DNA of 64,000 bases, taken from NCBI GenBank assembly GCA_003605175.1, contig QWDA01000001.1, forward strand, positions 62,001-126,000, read 5' to 3'. This document shows, piece by piece, positions 15,467 to 24,266 of the stretch; position 1 is the first letter of the stretch; each line of letters starts with the position of its first letter. The translations under genes and the position numbers were made by a program. Origin of the DNA: Paracoccaceae bacterium (lineage in GTDB: Bacteria; Pseudomonadota; Alphaproteobacteria; Rhodobacterales; Rhodobacteraceae). The notes beneath the pieces were generated by a model. That model was given only the letters and a program-made list of their open reading frames with translations, had not been told where the DNA came from and ran no database searches.

Positions 15467-16639
15467 TCACCCCCCATCCCCCGGGTCGAAAACCTGCCCA
15501 TCGAAGAAATGGTTCTCGAGGAGGATAAGCCGCCCCGTCTCGGAGGCGGCGGCGGTGCCCCTGGCGAGTCCGCCCTCGACCTTCGAGGAGGCGCCGGGGA
15601 GAATCGCCCCGGTGTCGCGCAGGTGCTTCCGGTAAAGGTCGGTGCGGAAGACGCCCCGGGCCTCCCTTACCGATGCTTCGCGGTCGAGGCCGAGCCGTGC
15701 GGCCATCTGCTGGGCGATCCAGGCGGCCTGGCTCTTCCAGGGGAAGGAGGCGGCGCCCTCGAAGAACTCGACGAAGTTGCGCGCGACGCGGGTCTCGCCG
15801 GTGGGCAGGACCACGATGGAGCCGGTCAGCGCGCGGTCGACGATCTCGGGCGAGAGGTTCAGGTGGTCCGGCCGTGACAGCAGCTCGGCGGCCGTGGTCT
15901 TGGCACCGCCCTGGCCCAGCCAGCGGGTCGCCTTCCAGACCGCGCGCATCAGCCGCCCGGTCAGCTCGGGCTCTTCGGCGGCCCAGCCGGTGCGCACGGC
16001 GAGCACCTTCTCCGGCGCCGCGCTCCAGATCGCCGAGCTGGGCAGCAACAGCGCGCCCACGCCGGTCTCGACCGATATGGATCCCCAGGGCTCGCCCACG
16101 CAGAATGCGTCGATCTCTCCGGCGGCCAGCGCGTCGGCCATCAGGGGCGGCGGCACCGCGCGGATCTCCACCCCCTGCGGCGCCGGCAGGCCCGAGGCGG
16201 AGAGCCAGTAGAACAGGAGCTCGGCATGCATGGAGAAGGGGAACGGCACCCCGATCCGGAGCCGCCCCTCGACCGCCGCCACCAGCGCCGCGCCGGCCGC
16301 GGCGGCATCGGCGAATCCGAAATCGTGCCCGTCACGGCGCAGCCGCTGCGCAAGCGCCTGGCTCACGCCGATCACGCTGCCATTCACCGACAGCACCATC
16401 AGGGCCGAGATCGGCGAGGTCATGCCGCCGATCCCCAGCGCCATCGCCACAGGTACGGGCGCCAGCATGTGCGCCGCCTCGACCCGGCCGAAGGCCAGCA
16501 TGTCGCGCAAGGACGACCAGGACGGCGCGCGGACCAATTCGAGGTCGAGCCCTTCCTCGCGGGCGAAACCCAGCTCGCGCGCGACGATCAGGGGTGCCGC
16601 GTCCACCAGCGGGATGAACGCGACGGAAAGCGGCGTCAC
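15467..16639 (-). CDS. nasS: Nitrate/nitrite sensor NasS
   Basis: A 390-residue protein of the NrtA/CmpA fold without a signal peptide (MTPLSVAFIPLVDAAPLIVA from residue 1), hence cytoplasmic. It has AAHMLAPVPVAMALG and DAFCVGEPWGS, matching the anion-pocket segments of NrtA. In the NasS-NasT pair, NasS holds the ANTAR protein NasT inactive until it binds nitrate or nitrite. The start is a GTG that overlaps the nasT stop by four bases (GTGA), indicating coupled translation. Confidence 0.92.
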   Translation of the reverse strand: MTPLSVAFIPLVDAAPLIVARELGFAREEGLDLELVRAPSWSSLRDMLAFGRVEAAHMLAPVPVAMALGIGGMTSPISALMVLSVNGSVIGVSQALAQRLRRDGHDFGFADAAAAGAALVAAVEGRLRIGVPFPFSMHAELLFYWLSASGLPAPQGVEIRAVPPPLMADALAAGEIDAFCVGEPWGSISVETGVGALLLPSSAIWSAAPEKVLAVRTGWAAEEPELTGRLMRAVWKATRWLGQGGAKTTAAELLSRPDHLNLSPEIVDRALTGSIVVLPTGETRVARNFVEFFEGAASFPWKSQAAWIAQQMAARLGLDREASVREARGVFRTDLYRKHLRDTGAILPGASSKVEGGLARGTAAASETGRLILLENHFFDGQVFDPGDGG

Positions 16640-17220
16640 GACAACAGCTCCGCCGCCGTGACCAGGGCGGCGGCGACCTCGGAAATCTTCTTGCCCTGAT
16701 CCATCGCCGCCTTGCGGAGGAGGCCATAGGCCTCGTCCTCGCTGATGCCGCGGGCCTTCATCAGGAGCCCTTTGGCGCGGTCGGTGACCTTGCGTTCCTC
16801 GAGCGCGCGGCGGGTCTCGGCCAGTTCCTCGCGCATCCGGCGGAACATGTTGAACCGGGTGATCGCCGCGGCCATCACCGGTTTCAGCCGCTCGGGCCGG
16901 AGCCCGTCGACCACATAGGCCGAAACGCCGGCCTCGATCGCCGCCTTGGTGAGGCTGTCGTCGCTATTGTCGACGAACATCGCCACCGGCCGGTCGAGCG
17001 GCGCGGTGGCGATGGTCAGCTCCTCGATCGTGTCGCGCGAGGGGCTGGCAAGGTCGATCAGCACCACATCCGGGTTCCGCTCGGAGATCCGCCGGGCGAG
17101 GCTCGACACTTCCGAGATTACCTGGATGTCGCTTTCTCCGGCCTCGCGGAGGCTGTCGACGATCAGCAGCGCGCGGTCGCGGTCCTGTTCGACGACGATG
17201 ATCGAGAGTTTCTCCAGCAT
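16636..17220 (-). CDS. nasT: ANTAR-domain antiterminator NasT
   Basis: 194 residues: an N-terminal receiver-like domain (SIIVVEQDRDRALLIVDSL; DVVLIDLASPSRD where the receiver Asp region lies) and a C-terminal ANTAR domain from about residue 130 (RRALEERKVTDRAKGLLM, then SEDEAYGLLRKAAMDQGKKI). It binds the paired hairpins in the nrtA leader and prevents termination. It forms a two-gene unit with nasS and is divergent from the TIM-barrel/MGS gene, with a 168-bp gap between the two starts. Confidence 0.93.
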   Translation of the reverse strand: MLEKLSIIVVEQDRDRALLIVDSLREAGESDIQVISEVSSLARRISERNPDVVLIDLASPSRDTIEELTIATAPLDRPVAMFVDNSDDSLTKAAIEAGVSAYVVDGLRPERLKPVMAAAITRFNMFRRMREELAETRRALEERKVTDRAKGLLMKARGISEDEAYGLLRKAAMDQGKKISEVAAALVTAAELLS

Positions 17221-17388
17221 GCGCGGGAGACTGGCGCCCTTTGCGGGCGCAGTAAACGGAATTCCGCAACGCAGAACCGATTGCCGCCGCGCGATCGCGT
17301 TCCGCCTGCGAACTGTGCAGATCAAGCCCGGGCTGGCCGCGCCGCCGGGCGGCCGATAGAGTGGAATGGACCCCGCCGAGGACGCGCG

Positions 17389-18471
17389 ATGGCCTTCGAT
17401 TTCATCCTGATGCTGACCGAGAACGACCGGACGATCGCGGAGGCGCGAACCCGTCTGGAAGAAGCCCTCGAAGGCGGGGTGCGGCATATCGGCTTCAAGG
17501 ATGTGGGCCTGCCGGTGGCCGAACTGAAAGGGCTTGCGGAGACGATCCGCGCGGCGGGCGGGCGCTCCTACCTGGAAGTGGTGAGCCTCGACGGCGAAAG
17601 CGAGCTGGCCTCGGCCCGGGCGGCGGTCGCGCTCGATGTCGATTGCCTCCTGGGCGGCACCCGCGCCGAGGCGGTGACCGAGGTTACCCGGCACCATCCG
17701 CTGCGCTACTATCCGTTCCCGGGCCGGATCACCGGGCATCCGAGCGTGCTCGAGGGCCCGGCGGAGGAGATCGTGGCCTCGGCCCGGGCGCTTGCCGATC
17801 TCGAGCATGTCCACGGGCTCGACCTCCTGGCCTACCGCTTCGCTGGCGATGTGCCGGCGCTGATGGAGGCGGTCTGCCAGGTGGTGGCGAAGCCGGTGAT
17901 CGTCGCCGGCAGCATTGACAGCGCGGCGCGTGTGACGGCGGTGGCCGAGGCGGGCGCGGCGGGGTTCACCGTGGGCACGGCGGCACTCGCCGGCGCCTTC
18001 CCGGCCGAGAGCGCGGGTTTCGCCGGTCAGATCCGCGCCATCCTCGCCATTACGGCCGCCGCGCGCGGGCGTTCGACCGCGCCGCGACGCATCGCGCTGG
18101 TCGCCCATGACACGCGGAAGGCGCATCTGAGGGCCTGGGTGCTGCGCCACGCGGCCGCGCTGAAAGGCCACCGGCTGATCTGCACCGGCGGCACCGGCCG
18201 GATGATCGCCGAGGCCGCGCCGGGCCTGACGGTGCACCGGCTGCAACGCGGCGGGCGTGGCGGCGACCAGCAGCTCGGCGCGCTGGTAGCGACCGGCGAG
18301 CTCGACGGCGTGGTGTTCTTCGCCGATCCGACGGTGCCCCATGGCGGCGATGCCGATCTCCAGGCGCTGACCCGGCTGTCGATCCTGCACGACACGCCGA
18401 TTGCCTTGTCGCCCTCGGCGGCGGATCTCCTGGCGCAGGGGGTGCTGGCGCAAGGCGAACGGCAGGATTGA
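17389..18471 (+). CDS. TIM-barrel domain fused to a methylglyoxal synthase domain
   Basis: A 360-residue two-domain protein. Residues 1-225 look like a TIM barrel (GGVRHIGFKDVGLPV, LDLLAYRFAGDVPALM, KPVIVAGSIDSAARV, GAAGFTVGTAAL); relatives of this half are sometimes annotated as 4-hydroxythreonine-4-phosphate dehydrogenase, which I do not trust. Residues 230-350 match methylglyoxal synthase: LVAHDTRKAHL (His, Asp, Lys), TGGTGRMI (phosphate site), GGDQQLGAL (catalytic Asp), PHGGDADLQAL. All expected active-site residues are present, so it could convert dihydroxyacetone phosphate to methylglyoxal. ATG has GAGG upstream. The pairing suggests a triose-phosphate-like metabolite shared by both halves. 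Confidence 0.8.
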   Translation: MAFDFILMLTENDRTIAEARTRLEEALEGGVRHIGFKDVGLPVAELKGLAETIRAAGGRSYLEVVSLDGESELASARAAVALDVDCLLGGTRAEAVTEVTRHHPLRYYPFPGRITGHPSVLEGPAEEIVASARALADLEHVHGLDLLAYRFAGDVPALMEAVCQVVAKPVIVAGSIDSAARVTAVAEAGAAGFTVGTAALAGAFPAESAGFAGQIRAILAITAAARGRSTAPRRIALVAHDTRKAHLRAWVLRHAAALKGHRLICTGGTGRMIAEAAPGLTVHRLQRGGRGGDQQLGALVATGELDGVVFFADPTVPHGGDADLQALTRLSILHDTPIALSPSAADLLAQGVLAQGERQD

Positions 18472-18574
18472 ATCGGCGCCGTCGGGCGCTAGGCTATCCG
18501 GCGGGCGAGGGAAGACCCGGACCGGACAGGGGAAAACCCCGCCGGACGGAAACGCGATTCAGGGAGAACGAGAG

Positions 18575-19348
18575 ATGACCCAGACCAGACGAGCCTTCAT
18601 CAGCCGAGCGGCCGGCGCCGCCGGGGTGGTCACGTTGCTGCCGTTCGCGGCGCGGGCAAGCGACGTCTTCCCCACCCAGGCAGGCGATATCGTGGTGCAT
18701 CCGGTCGCACATGCCTCCTTCGTTATGGAGACGCCGGCGGGCACGATCTATGCCGATCCGGTGGGCGATCCGGCCGCCTATGCCGGGTTTCCGGCGCCCG
18801 ATCTGGTGCTGGTGACCCATGAGCACGGCGACCACTACGATGCCGAGACCCTGGCGGCGCTGGTAGCGCCCGGAACGAAGATCCTCGCGAACCCGGCGGT
18901 CCATGGCATGCTGCCCGCCGCGCTCCAGGCGCAGGCCGAGGCGATCGGCAATGGCGGGACGGTGGCCTTCGGCGGGGCGGAGATCGCGGCGATCCCGGCC
19001 TACAACACCACCGAGGGGCGGACGAATTTCCACCCCGAGGGGCGTGACAATGGCTATGTGCTCACCCTGGGTGAGTTCCGCGTCTATATCTCGGGCGACA
19101 CCGAGGACATACCGGAGATGCGGGCGCTTCAGGATATCGACCTGGCGTTTCTCTGCATGAATCTGCCGTTCACGATGGACAAGGAGCAGGCGGCTTCGGC
19201 GGTAGCGGAATTCCGGCCGGCCTTCGTCTATCCCTATCATTTCCGCGGCCGCGACGGCGGCACGCAGGATCCGGAGGCCTTCGCGGCGCTGGTGGGCGAC
19301 GGGACCGAGGTGCGGATCGCGAACTGGTATCCGAACGGCCTCGGTTAG
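18575..19348 (+). CDS. Tat-exported metallo-beta-lactamase-fold hydrolase
   Basis: 257 residues. The N-terminus has a twin-arginine motif (TRRAFISR) and a hydrophobic stretch ending LLPFAARA, so it is probably exported folded to the periplasm by Tat. The metal-binding motif HEHGDHYD begins at residue 82, with GDTED and YPYHFRG further on, the pattern of UlaG-like beta-lactamase-fold hydrolases. AGGGAGA precedes the ATG. It follows the TIM/MGS gene by 103 bp on the same strand, but co-transcription is not certain. Substrate unknown. Confidence 0.87.
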   Translation: MTQTRRAFISRAAGAAGVVTLLPFAARASDVFPTQAGDIVVHPVAHASFVMETPAGTIYADPVGDPAAYAGFPAPDLVLVTHEHGDHYDAETLAALVAPGTKILANPAVHGMLPAALQAQAEAIGNGGTVAFGGAEIAAIPAYNTTEGRTNFHPEGRDNGYVLTLGEFRVYISGDTEDIPEMRALQDIDLAFLCMNLPFTMDKEQAASAVAEFRPAFVYPYHFRGRDGGTQDPEAFAALVGDGTEVRIANWYPNGLG

Positions 19349-19410
19349 GCCGGGGCGCGCCGCGCGGCGCGCGCATGATGCGTTTGCGCCGCCTCCGGCG
19401 GCGCGGCGGG

Positions 19411-19470
19411 CGAGGGGGCGCTGCCCCCTCGCGCTCCCCCGGGATTTCTGGACCCAAAGAGGAGAGCTCT
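19411..19470. repeat. Dispersed GGGCGCTGCCCC-type intergenic element, copy 1
   Basis: A G-rich/C-rich palindromic stretch (GGGGGCGCTGCCCCC) followed by CCCGGGATTTCTGGACCC and AAAGA. Related copies lie at 40614-40656 and 62851-62900. All three occur in intergenic DNA, just after a plus-strand gene ends. Such elements are common in Rhodobacteraceae; no function is assigned. Confidence 0.75.
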
Positions 19471-19547
19471 TCCGGGCAGTGGTTCGGCGTGATGGTCGCT
19501 GCGGTCCCGAAGCGACCATGCGGTGACTGGCGTCCGGGACGCGGTGG

Positions 19548-20492
19548 TCAGATCAGCCCTTCCGAGCGGAACGAGGTTTCGGTGCCCTTGCCGATCACCA
19601 CATGGTCGTGGATCGTCACGCCGATGGCGTCGCAGGCGGCCAGGATCTGCTGGGTCATCGCCACGTCCTCCCGGCTTGGCGTGGGGTCGCCCGAGGGATG
19701 GTTGTGGACCAGGATGATGGCGCTCGCGTTCAGTTCCAGCGCCCGTTTCGCCACCTCGCGGGGGTAGACGGGGACATGGTCCACCGTGCCCTCGGCCTGC
19801 TCCTCGTCGGCGATCACCACGTTCTTGCGGTCGAGGAACAGGACCCGGAACTGCTCCGTGTCGCGATGCGACATCGAAGTGCGGCAATAGTCGATCAGCG
19901 CGCCCCAGGAGGAGACCACGTCTTTCTTAAGAACCTTCGACTGCGCCATCCGCTGGGCGAAGGCCTCGGCGAGGCGGAGCTGGAGATAGACCCAGCGGTC
20001 CGCCCCCTCGACCTGCATCACCCGGTGCTCCGAGGCCGCGATCACGCCGTTCAGATCGCCGAACGCGGCAAGCAGCCGCTTCGCCAGGGGCTTCACGTCG
20101 ATCCTGGGAATCGCATTGAAAAGAAGGAGTTCCAGGATCTCGTATTCGGGCATGGGTTTGTGGCCACCGGTGAGGAAGCGGTTGCGGAGGCGTTCGCGGT
20201 GGCCCCAATAGTGGGGGCGCTTCTCGCCGTCGGCGCCGGGGAGGTAGCCGCCGCCGGCCGCGGCCTCGGCGGAGAGTCGCTCGGGCGCGCGGGCGGGGGA
20301 TTGCCGGAAGGCCGGCTTCGGCTCCGCATCGGGCGGCGGAATCCGGGCCTCGAGATCCGCCAGCCCGCGCAGGGCCGCTTCGGAAAAACCGTTTTCGTGC
20401 AAGCACTTGGGCTTTCTCCGGAAAGCGTTCGGCACCAGCGCCAGCGGGTCGAGCCCGTTGCGCAACGTGGTTTTCACATGTCGTGTGTTCAT
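19548..20492 (-). CDS. radC: RadC-family JAB/MPN domain protein
   Basis: 314 residues. The C-terminal two-thirds is typical RadC: HYWGHRERLRNRFL, then the JAMM metalloprotease-like motif with HNHPSGDPTPSRED and EQFRVLFLD. About 90 N-terminal residues before HYWGHRERL are low-complexity, basic and poorly conserved, so the true start could be downstream of 20492. The gene was named for DNA repair but its role is unsettled in the family. An 11-bp tandem repeat lies about 115 bp upstream. Confidence 0.88.
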   Translation of the reverse strand: MNTRHVKTTLRNGLDPLALVPNAFRRKPKCLHENGFSEAALRGLADLEARIPPPDAEPKPAFRQSPARAPERLSAEAAAGGGYLPGADGEKRPHYWGHRERLRNRFLTGGHKPMPEYEILELLLFNAIPRIDVKPLAKRLLAAFGDLNGVIAASEHRVMQVEGADRWVYLQLRLAEAFAQRMAQSKVLKKDVVSSWGALIDYCRTSMSHRDTEQFRVLFLDRKNVVIADEEQAEGTVDHVPVYPREVAKRALELNASAIILVHNHPSGDPTPSREDVAMTQQILAACDAIGVTIHDHVVIGKGTETSFRSEGLI

Positions 20493-20606
20493 CGCTCTGG
20501 CTCCGGGCGAAGCCCTGTCGCTTCCTGCCAGCACACAGGCTGACGAAACACGGTTAAGGCCGTGTTAACGGGCGAAAATGCGCTGAAACGGGCGAAACCC
20601 CGGAAG

Positions 20607-20642
20607 CACAACCTGTACACAACCTGTACACAGCCCGTACAC
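20607..20642. repeat. 11-bp tandem repeat, locus 2 (radC upstream)
   Basis: Three units AACCTGTACAC, AACCTGTACAC, AGCCCGTACAC preceded by CAC; inverted relative to locus 1 on this strand. It lies between the lrp stop (20683) and the radC start (20492). The middle of each unit contains GTAC. Same motif as 13668-13703 and 57877-57912. Confidence 0.85.
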
Positions 20643-20682
20643 CGGCGGTGCAGCCGGCGAAATGCGCTGAAATGCGCATGGC

Positions 20683-21135
20683 TCAGGCGCGGTCGTCTTT
20701 GGGCGAGCCCATCACCACATAGGTCGTCAGCCCGTGGACCTGCGGCAGGGTGCCGATCACGTCGGTGTGGAACCGCTTGTAGTCGGCGAGCGTCGCGGTC
20801 TCGACCCGCAGCAGATACTCCACCGCGCCGGTGATGTTGTGGCACTCGCGCACCTCGGGCGCGCGGGCGACGGCGCGCTCGAACGCCTCCTGCGCCTCCT
20901 TGGTGTGGCTGTTGAGCGAGACGGCGAGATAGGCGGTGATGCCGATCCCGAGCTTCTCGGGATCGAGCACGGCGCGATAGCCGGTGACGATGCCCCGGCG
21001 TTCGAGCTCCTGCACCCGGCGCAGGCAGGCCGAGGGCGAGAGGCCGATGCGGGCGGCGAGCTCCACATTGGTGATTCTGCCGTCGCGCGTCAGTTCGCGC
21101 AATATACGGCGGTCCGTATCGTCAATGGCCGTCAT
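20683..21135 (-). CDS. Lrp/AsnC-family transcriptional regulator
   Basis: 150 residues: an N-terminal winged helix-turn-helix (DDTDRRILRELTRDG...NVELAARIGLSPSACLRRVQELE) and a C-terminal RAM ligand-binding domain (ITAYLAVSLNSH, ECHNITGAVEYLLRVE). It is divergent from a LysE-family exporter 72 bp away, the usual arrangement for Lrp-type control of amino-acid export. Matching TTGCGCA sequences flank both starts. Confidence 0.93.
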   Translation of the reverse strand: MTAIDDTDRRILRELTRDGRITNVELAARIGLSPSACLRRVQELERRGIVTGYRAVLDPEKLGIGITAYLAVSLNSHTKEAQEAFERAVARAPEVRECHNITGAVEYLLRVETATLADYKRFHTDVIGTLPQVHGLTTYVVMGSPKDDRA

Positions 21136-21137
21136 TC

Positions 21138-21209
21138 ATTGCGCAGTATCGTGAGCATGGCGCAAGAAAGCAATCCAGTTGCGGTTCGAGGCGCATAGAA
21201 TTGCGCAAT
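21138..21209. promoter_or_regulatory. Divergent lrp-lysE promoter with ATTGCGCA sites
   Basis: ATTGCGCAGT at 21138-21147 abuts the lrp start and the perfect palindrome ATTGCGCAAT at 21200-21209 overlaps the lysE start codon. A further GCGCAA lies at 21160. These are likely operators of the Lrp-type regulator; positions over both start regions suggest repression. No strong Shine-Dalgarno is visible for either gene. Confidence 0.55.
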
Positions 21210-21795
21210 GATGACCGAATTGCTCCTTTCCCTTGCAGGGTTCGCCTTCGTCACCTCGATCACGCCGGGGCCGAACAACCTGATGCTGATGGCCTCGGGC
21301 GCCAATTACGGGTTCCGCCGCACCGTGCCGCACATGCTGGGCGTCGCCGGCGGCTTCACCCTGATGGTGGCGCTGGTGGGGGTCGGGCTGATGCGCCTCT
21401 TCGAGGCGTTCCCGATCCTGCATCTGGTGCTGAAATCCGGCTGCGTGCTCTATCTCCTCCATCTCGCCTGGAAGATCGCGACGGCCGCGGCGCCCGGGGA
21501 GGGGCGCGCGGCGGGACGGCCGATGCGCCTCGTCGAGGCGGCGCTGTTCCAGTGGGTGAACCCCAAGGCCTGGGCGATGGCGCTGAGCGCGGTGACGCTC
21601 TATGCGCCCGGAGGGAGCCTCGTCGCGGTGCTGGCGGTGGCGGCGGTGTTCGGGGCGGTGAACCTGCCTTCGGTGAGCGTCTGGGTGGCCCTGGGGCAGG
21701 GGGTGCGGCGGGTGCTGGCGGCGCCCGGGCGGCTGCGGATCTTCAACGCGGCGATGGCGGTACTCCTGGTGCTGTCGGTTCTGCCGATGTTGTGA
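21208..21795 (+). CDS. LysE/RhtB-family amino-acid exporter
   Basis: 195 residues with about six membrane helices. The N-terminal ITPGPNNLMLMASGANYGFRR is the LysE/RhtB signature, and FQWVNPKAWAMALSAV is the second conserved block. It exports an unknown amino acid. ATG codons at 21208 and 21211 are both possible; the first overlaps a palindromic site. Divergent from an Lrp regulator that probably controls it. Confidence 0.92.
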   Translation: MMTELLLSLAGFAFVTSITPGPNNLMLMASGANYGFRRTVPHMLGVAGGFTLMVALVGVGLMRLFEAFPILHLVLKSGCVLYLLHLAWKIATAAAPGEGRAAGRPMRLVEAALFQWVNPKAWAMALSAVTLYAPGGSLVAVLAVAAVFGAVNLPSVSVWVALGQGVRRVLAAPGRLRIFNAAMAVLLVLSVLPML

Positions 21796-21912
21796 GCCCT
21801 CGCGCGCGCCAGACTCCGCTTGACTTGGGCCGCGCGGCCGGTAAAAGGCGGGCTTCATGGATTTTCGGGGCGTTCGGCCTGAGGCTGGCCCGCCCTTCGC
21901 AGGAGAACGACG

Positions 21913-22080
21913 ATGGCGAAACCGACGACGATCAAGATCCGCCTGAACTCGACCGCCGATACGGGCCATTTCTACGTGACCAAGAAGAACGCGCGGACGA
22001 TGACCGAGAAGATGTCCGTGCGCAAATACGATCCGGTCGCGCGGAAGCATGTCGAATACAAGGAAGGCAAGATCAAGTAG
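21913..22080 (+). CDS. rpmG: 50S ribosomal protein L33
   Basis: 55 residues, full length for L33 ([29 protein letters not shown]; ends GKIK). AGGAGAACGACG provides the Shine-Dalgarno. The zinc-binding cysteines of some L33 forms are absent, so this is the C-minus type. A strong intrinsic terminator follows 20 bp after the stop. Confidence 0.97.
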   Translation: MAKPTTIKIRLNSTADTGHFYVTKKNARTMTEKMSVRKYDPVARKHVEYKEGKIK

Positions 22081-22101
22081 ATCTGCCGATCCCGGGGATG
22101 G

Positions 22102-22130
22102 AAGGGCCGCGCTTTGCGCGGCCCTTTTCG
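22102..22130 (+). terminator. Intrinsic terminator after rpmG
   Basis: AAGGGCCGCGC, a TTT loop, and GCGCGGCCCTTTT, an 11-bp perfect stem followed by TTTTCGTTT. The A-run in front makes it potentially bidirectional, serving also the convergent BI-1 family gene. Confidence 0.9.
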
Positions 22131-22226
22131 TTTGTGCGGGTTCGCTTGCGCGGGGCACGCGGCCGCCGGGAAAAGGAAAGGGCCGGCGCGGCGGCCGGCC
22201 CCTTGATGGTCTGGTAACGGTCCCGC

Positions 22227-23000
22227 CTATTCGCGGTTGCCGAGGAACTGCAGCAGGAACATGAACAGGTTGATGAAGTCGAGATAGAGGTTGAGAGCCC
22301 CCATCGTCGCCGACTTGTCGAGCCATTCCTGATCGCCATGCGCGGCATGGGCGATGTAGACGTTCTTGATGTTCTGCGTGTCATAGGCGGTGAGGCCCGC
22401 GAACAGGAGCACGCCGATCACCGAGATCGCGAATTCGATCGCCGGCGAGCCGAGGAACATGTTCACGACCATCGCGACGATGATGCCGATCAGGCCCATC
22501 AGCAGGAACGACCCCCAGCCCGAGATGTCGCGCTTGGTGGTGTAGCCCCAGAGCGAGAGGCCGGCAAAGGCGATCGCGGTGATGAGGAAGGTCTGGACGA
22601 TGGAGAAATCGGTGAACACCAGGAAGATCGAGCTGATCGACAGGCCGATCAGCACCGCGAAGCCGTAAAAGGCGGTCTGCACCGTGGCGGCCGAGGCGCG
22701 CTGCAGGAGCGCGTTGAGGCCGAAGAACAGGAAGGCGAGCGGTGCGATCATGATCACCCAGCGCAAGGGCGAGAGGTAGATCGCCTGGCCGAAGGCGGTG
22801 AGGTATTCGCCCTCGCGGATCATCATGCCGCCGGTCGGATCGGCGGAGACCGCCAGACCGGCAATCGCCCAGGCGGCGGCCGCGGTGATCAGCATGGCCA
22901 CGGACATCAGCCCGTAGACCTTGTTCATATGCGCGCGCAGGCCCTCGTCGATCCGGGCCGCGCCTATGCCGGTGCTTTGAACCGACTGATATTGTGCCAT
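22227..23000 (-). CDS. Bax inhibitor-1/YccA family membrane protein
   Basis: 257 residues with seven hydrophobic segments. The N-terminus (GLRAHMNKVYGLMSVAMLITA) and the C-terminal LTAYDTQNIKNVY plus NLYLDFINLFMFLLQFLG are characteristic of the BI-1 family. Bacterial members are implicated in ion leak and membrane-protein quality control. GAGGACAGAA precedes the ATG. Confidence 0.93.
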   Translation of the reverse strand: MAQYQSVQSTGIGAARIDEGLRAHMNKVYGLMSVAMLITAAAAWAIAGLAVSADPTGGMMIREGEYLTAFGQAIYLSPLRWVIMIAPLAFLFFGLNALLQRASAATVQTAFYGFAVLIGLSISSIFLVFTDFSIVQTFLITAIAFAGLSLWGYTTKRDISGWGSFLLMGLIGIIVAMVVNMFLGSPAIEFAISVIGVLLFAGLTAYDTQNIKNVYIAHAAHGDQEWLDKSATMGALNLYLDFINLFMFLLQFLGNRE

Positions 23001-23102
23001 TTCTGTCCTCCAACCGAATACCCTGGCGGCGCCTTTTGGCGGCGCACGCCTGTCGAAGTGAAATATCGGCACGAACGCCCTCTGTTTCAAGCCTTTATGG
23101 CT

Positions 23103-24266
23103 TCACCGGCGCGTTTCCGTTCCTGCGCGGGCCGTGCCGGGACGACGGATGGGCGTGTTTCGGTTGCCGTTGCCGTTGATCGCCTGGAGCCGTTCGAGAT
23201 TGACCACCGCCGAGAGCATCAGCCGGTCGTGGCTCCAGTCCTTCGGCCGCTGCAGCGAGGCCGCGCCGAGGGAGAGGGCGAGCACCGCCAGCGTTGCCGC
23301 CGCCGCGAGCCGCCCTGCCGGGATCCGCATCTGCCGCCCGGTCAGTTCGAGCGCGAGCATCCGGTCGGTCAGTTCGAGCTTGGCCCGGCGCCGGCGCGCG
23401 TTGACCAGTGCGACGTTGAGCGCGGGCCCGCCACGCCCGGCCCGGGCCCGGGCGCAGAAGCTGAGCAGGCAGTCGGCGTATTCGCGGCGGTCGAAGCGCC
23501 GCGAGGCGACCACGGCCTGGTCGCAGGACAGCTCGCGCAGCCGGTCGAAGCGGCGCTTGAGGATCGCGAAGGCGGGGTTCCAGAAGAACAGCGGGCGCAG
23601 GAGTTCGAGACCGATCTCCCAGTCGATGTCGCGCTGGCGGAAATGCTGGAGCTCGTGGGCGAGGGCGAAGCGGAGCTGTTTCGGGCGGGTCACCAGGTCG
23701 CCGGGCAGCACCACGATCCGGCGCAGCCCCCAGCGCGTGGCGACGGGCACCGCGATGGTGTCGGAGAGCCGGATCTCGACCCGGCCGATGCGTTTCCAGG
23801 TGAAGCTGTCGCCGAGCATCCGGGCGATGCCCCGCACCGCGAGGCCGAAGCGCAGGGCGCAGAGGGCGAGGCCACCCGCGAGCAGCGTCGCGAGGATCGC
23901 GGAGAACGGCGAGCCGGCGGAGACGAGATCGCGCGTCAGGGTCGCCCGCGCGTCGAGGAGCGACTGGAAGCGGGAGGCCTCCATCGCGATGTCGCCGTTG
24001 AGATAGGCCGCGACGGCGAGGTCGCCGAGGATCACGCTCCGCCCGGGCAGTGCCGATTCGAGCAGCCAGGACGCGGCCACGGCCAGGAACGGGCTTGCCG
24101 CGACCGTGACGAGCACCGCCTTCAGGAGCCCGAGCTGCAGGGCATGGGCGTTGTCCGAGCCGGCCCGGACCAGCGCCATCCGGAGCGCCAGCCAGACCGG
24201 AAGCGCGAACGCCAGGACGATGTTCACGTTCACGTAGAGATCGACGGCCGTTTCAATCGCTGTCAT
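23103..24266 (-). CDS. M56-family (BlaR1-like) membrane metallopeptidase
   Basis: 387 residues. Several N-terminal membrane helices precede a zinc-protease motif, HELQH at about residue 204, with the later ELSCDQAVV segment providing the third ligand region. A last hydrophobic helix (AAAATLAVLALSLGAA) near residue 345 is followed by a short tail; no penicillin-sensor domain is present. It overlaps the blaI-like gene by 14 bp, so the two form a regulatory pair in which the protease probably inactivates the repressor. Signal unknown. Confidence 0.9.
   Translation of the reverse strand: MTAIETAVDLYVNVNIVLAFALPVWLALRMALVRAGSDNAHALQLGLLKAVLVTVAASPFLAVAASWLLESALPGRSVILGDLAVAAYLNGDIAMEASRFQSLLDARATLTRDLVSAGSPFSAILATLLAGGLALCALRFGLAVRGIARMLGDSFTWKRIGRVEIRLSDTIAVPVATRWGLRRIVVLPGDLVTRPKQLRFALAHELQHFRQRDIDWEIGLELLRPLFFWNPAFAILKRRFDRLRELSCDQAVVASRRFDRREYADCLLSFCARARAGRGGPALNVALVNARRRRAKLELTDRMLALELTGRQMRIPAGRLAAAATLAVLALSLGAASLQRPKDWSHDRLMLSAVVNLERLQAINGNGNRNTPIRRPGTARAGTETRR

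Noticed and set aside
17281-17388. Earlier start for the TIM-barrel/MGS protein
   Set aside because: The extra residues are Arg/Pro-rich; MAFDFILML with GAGG upstream fits the barrel start.
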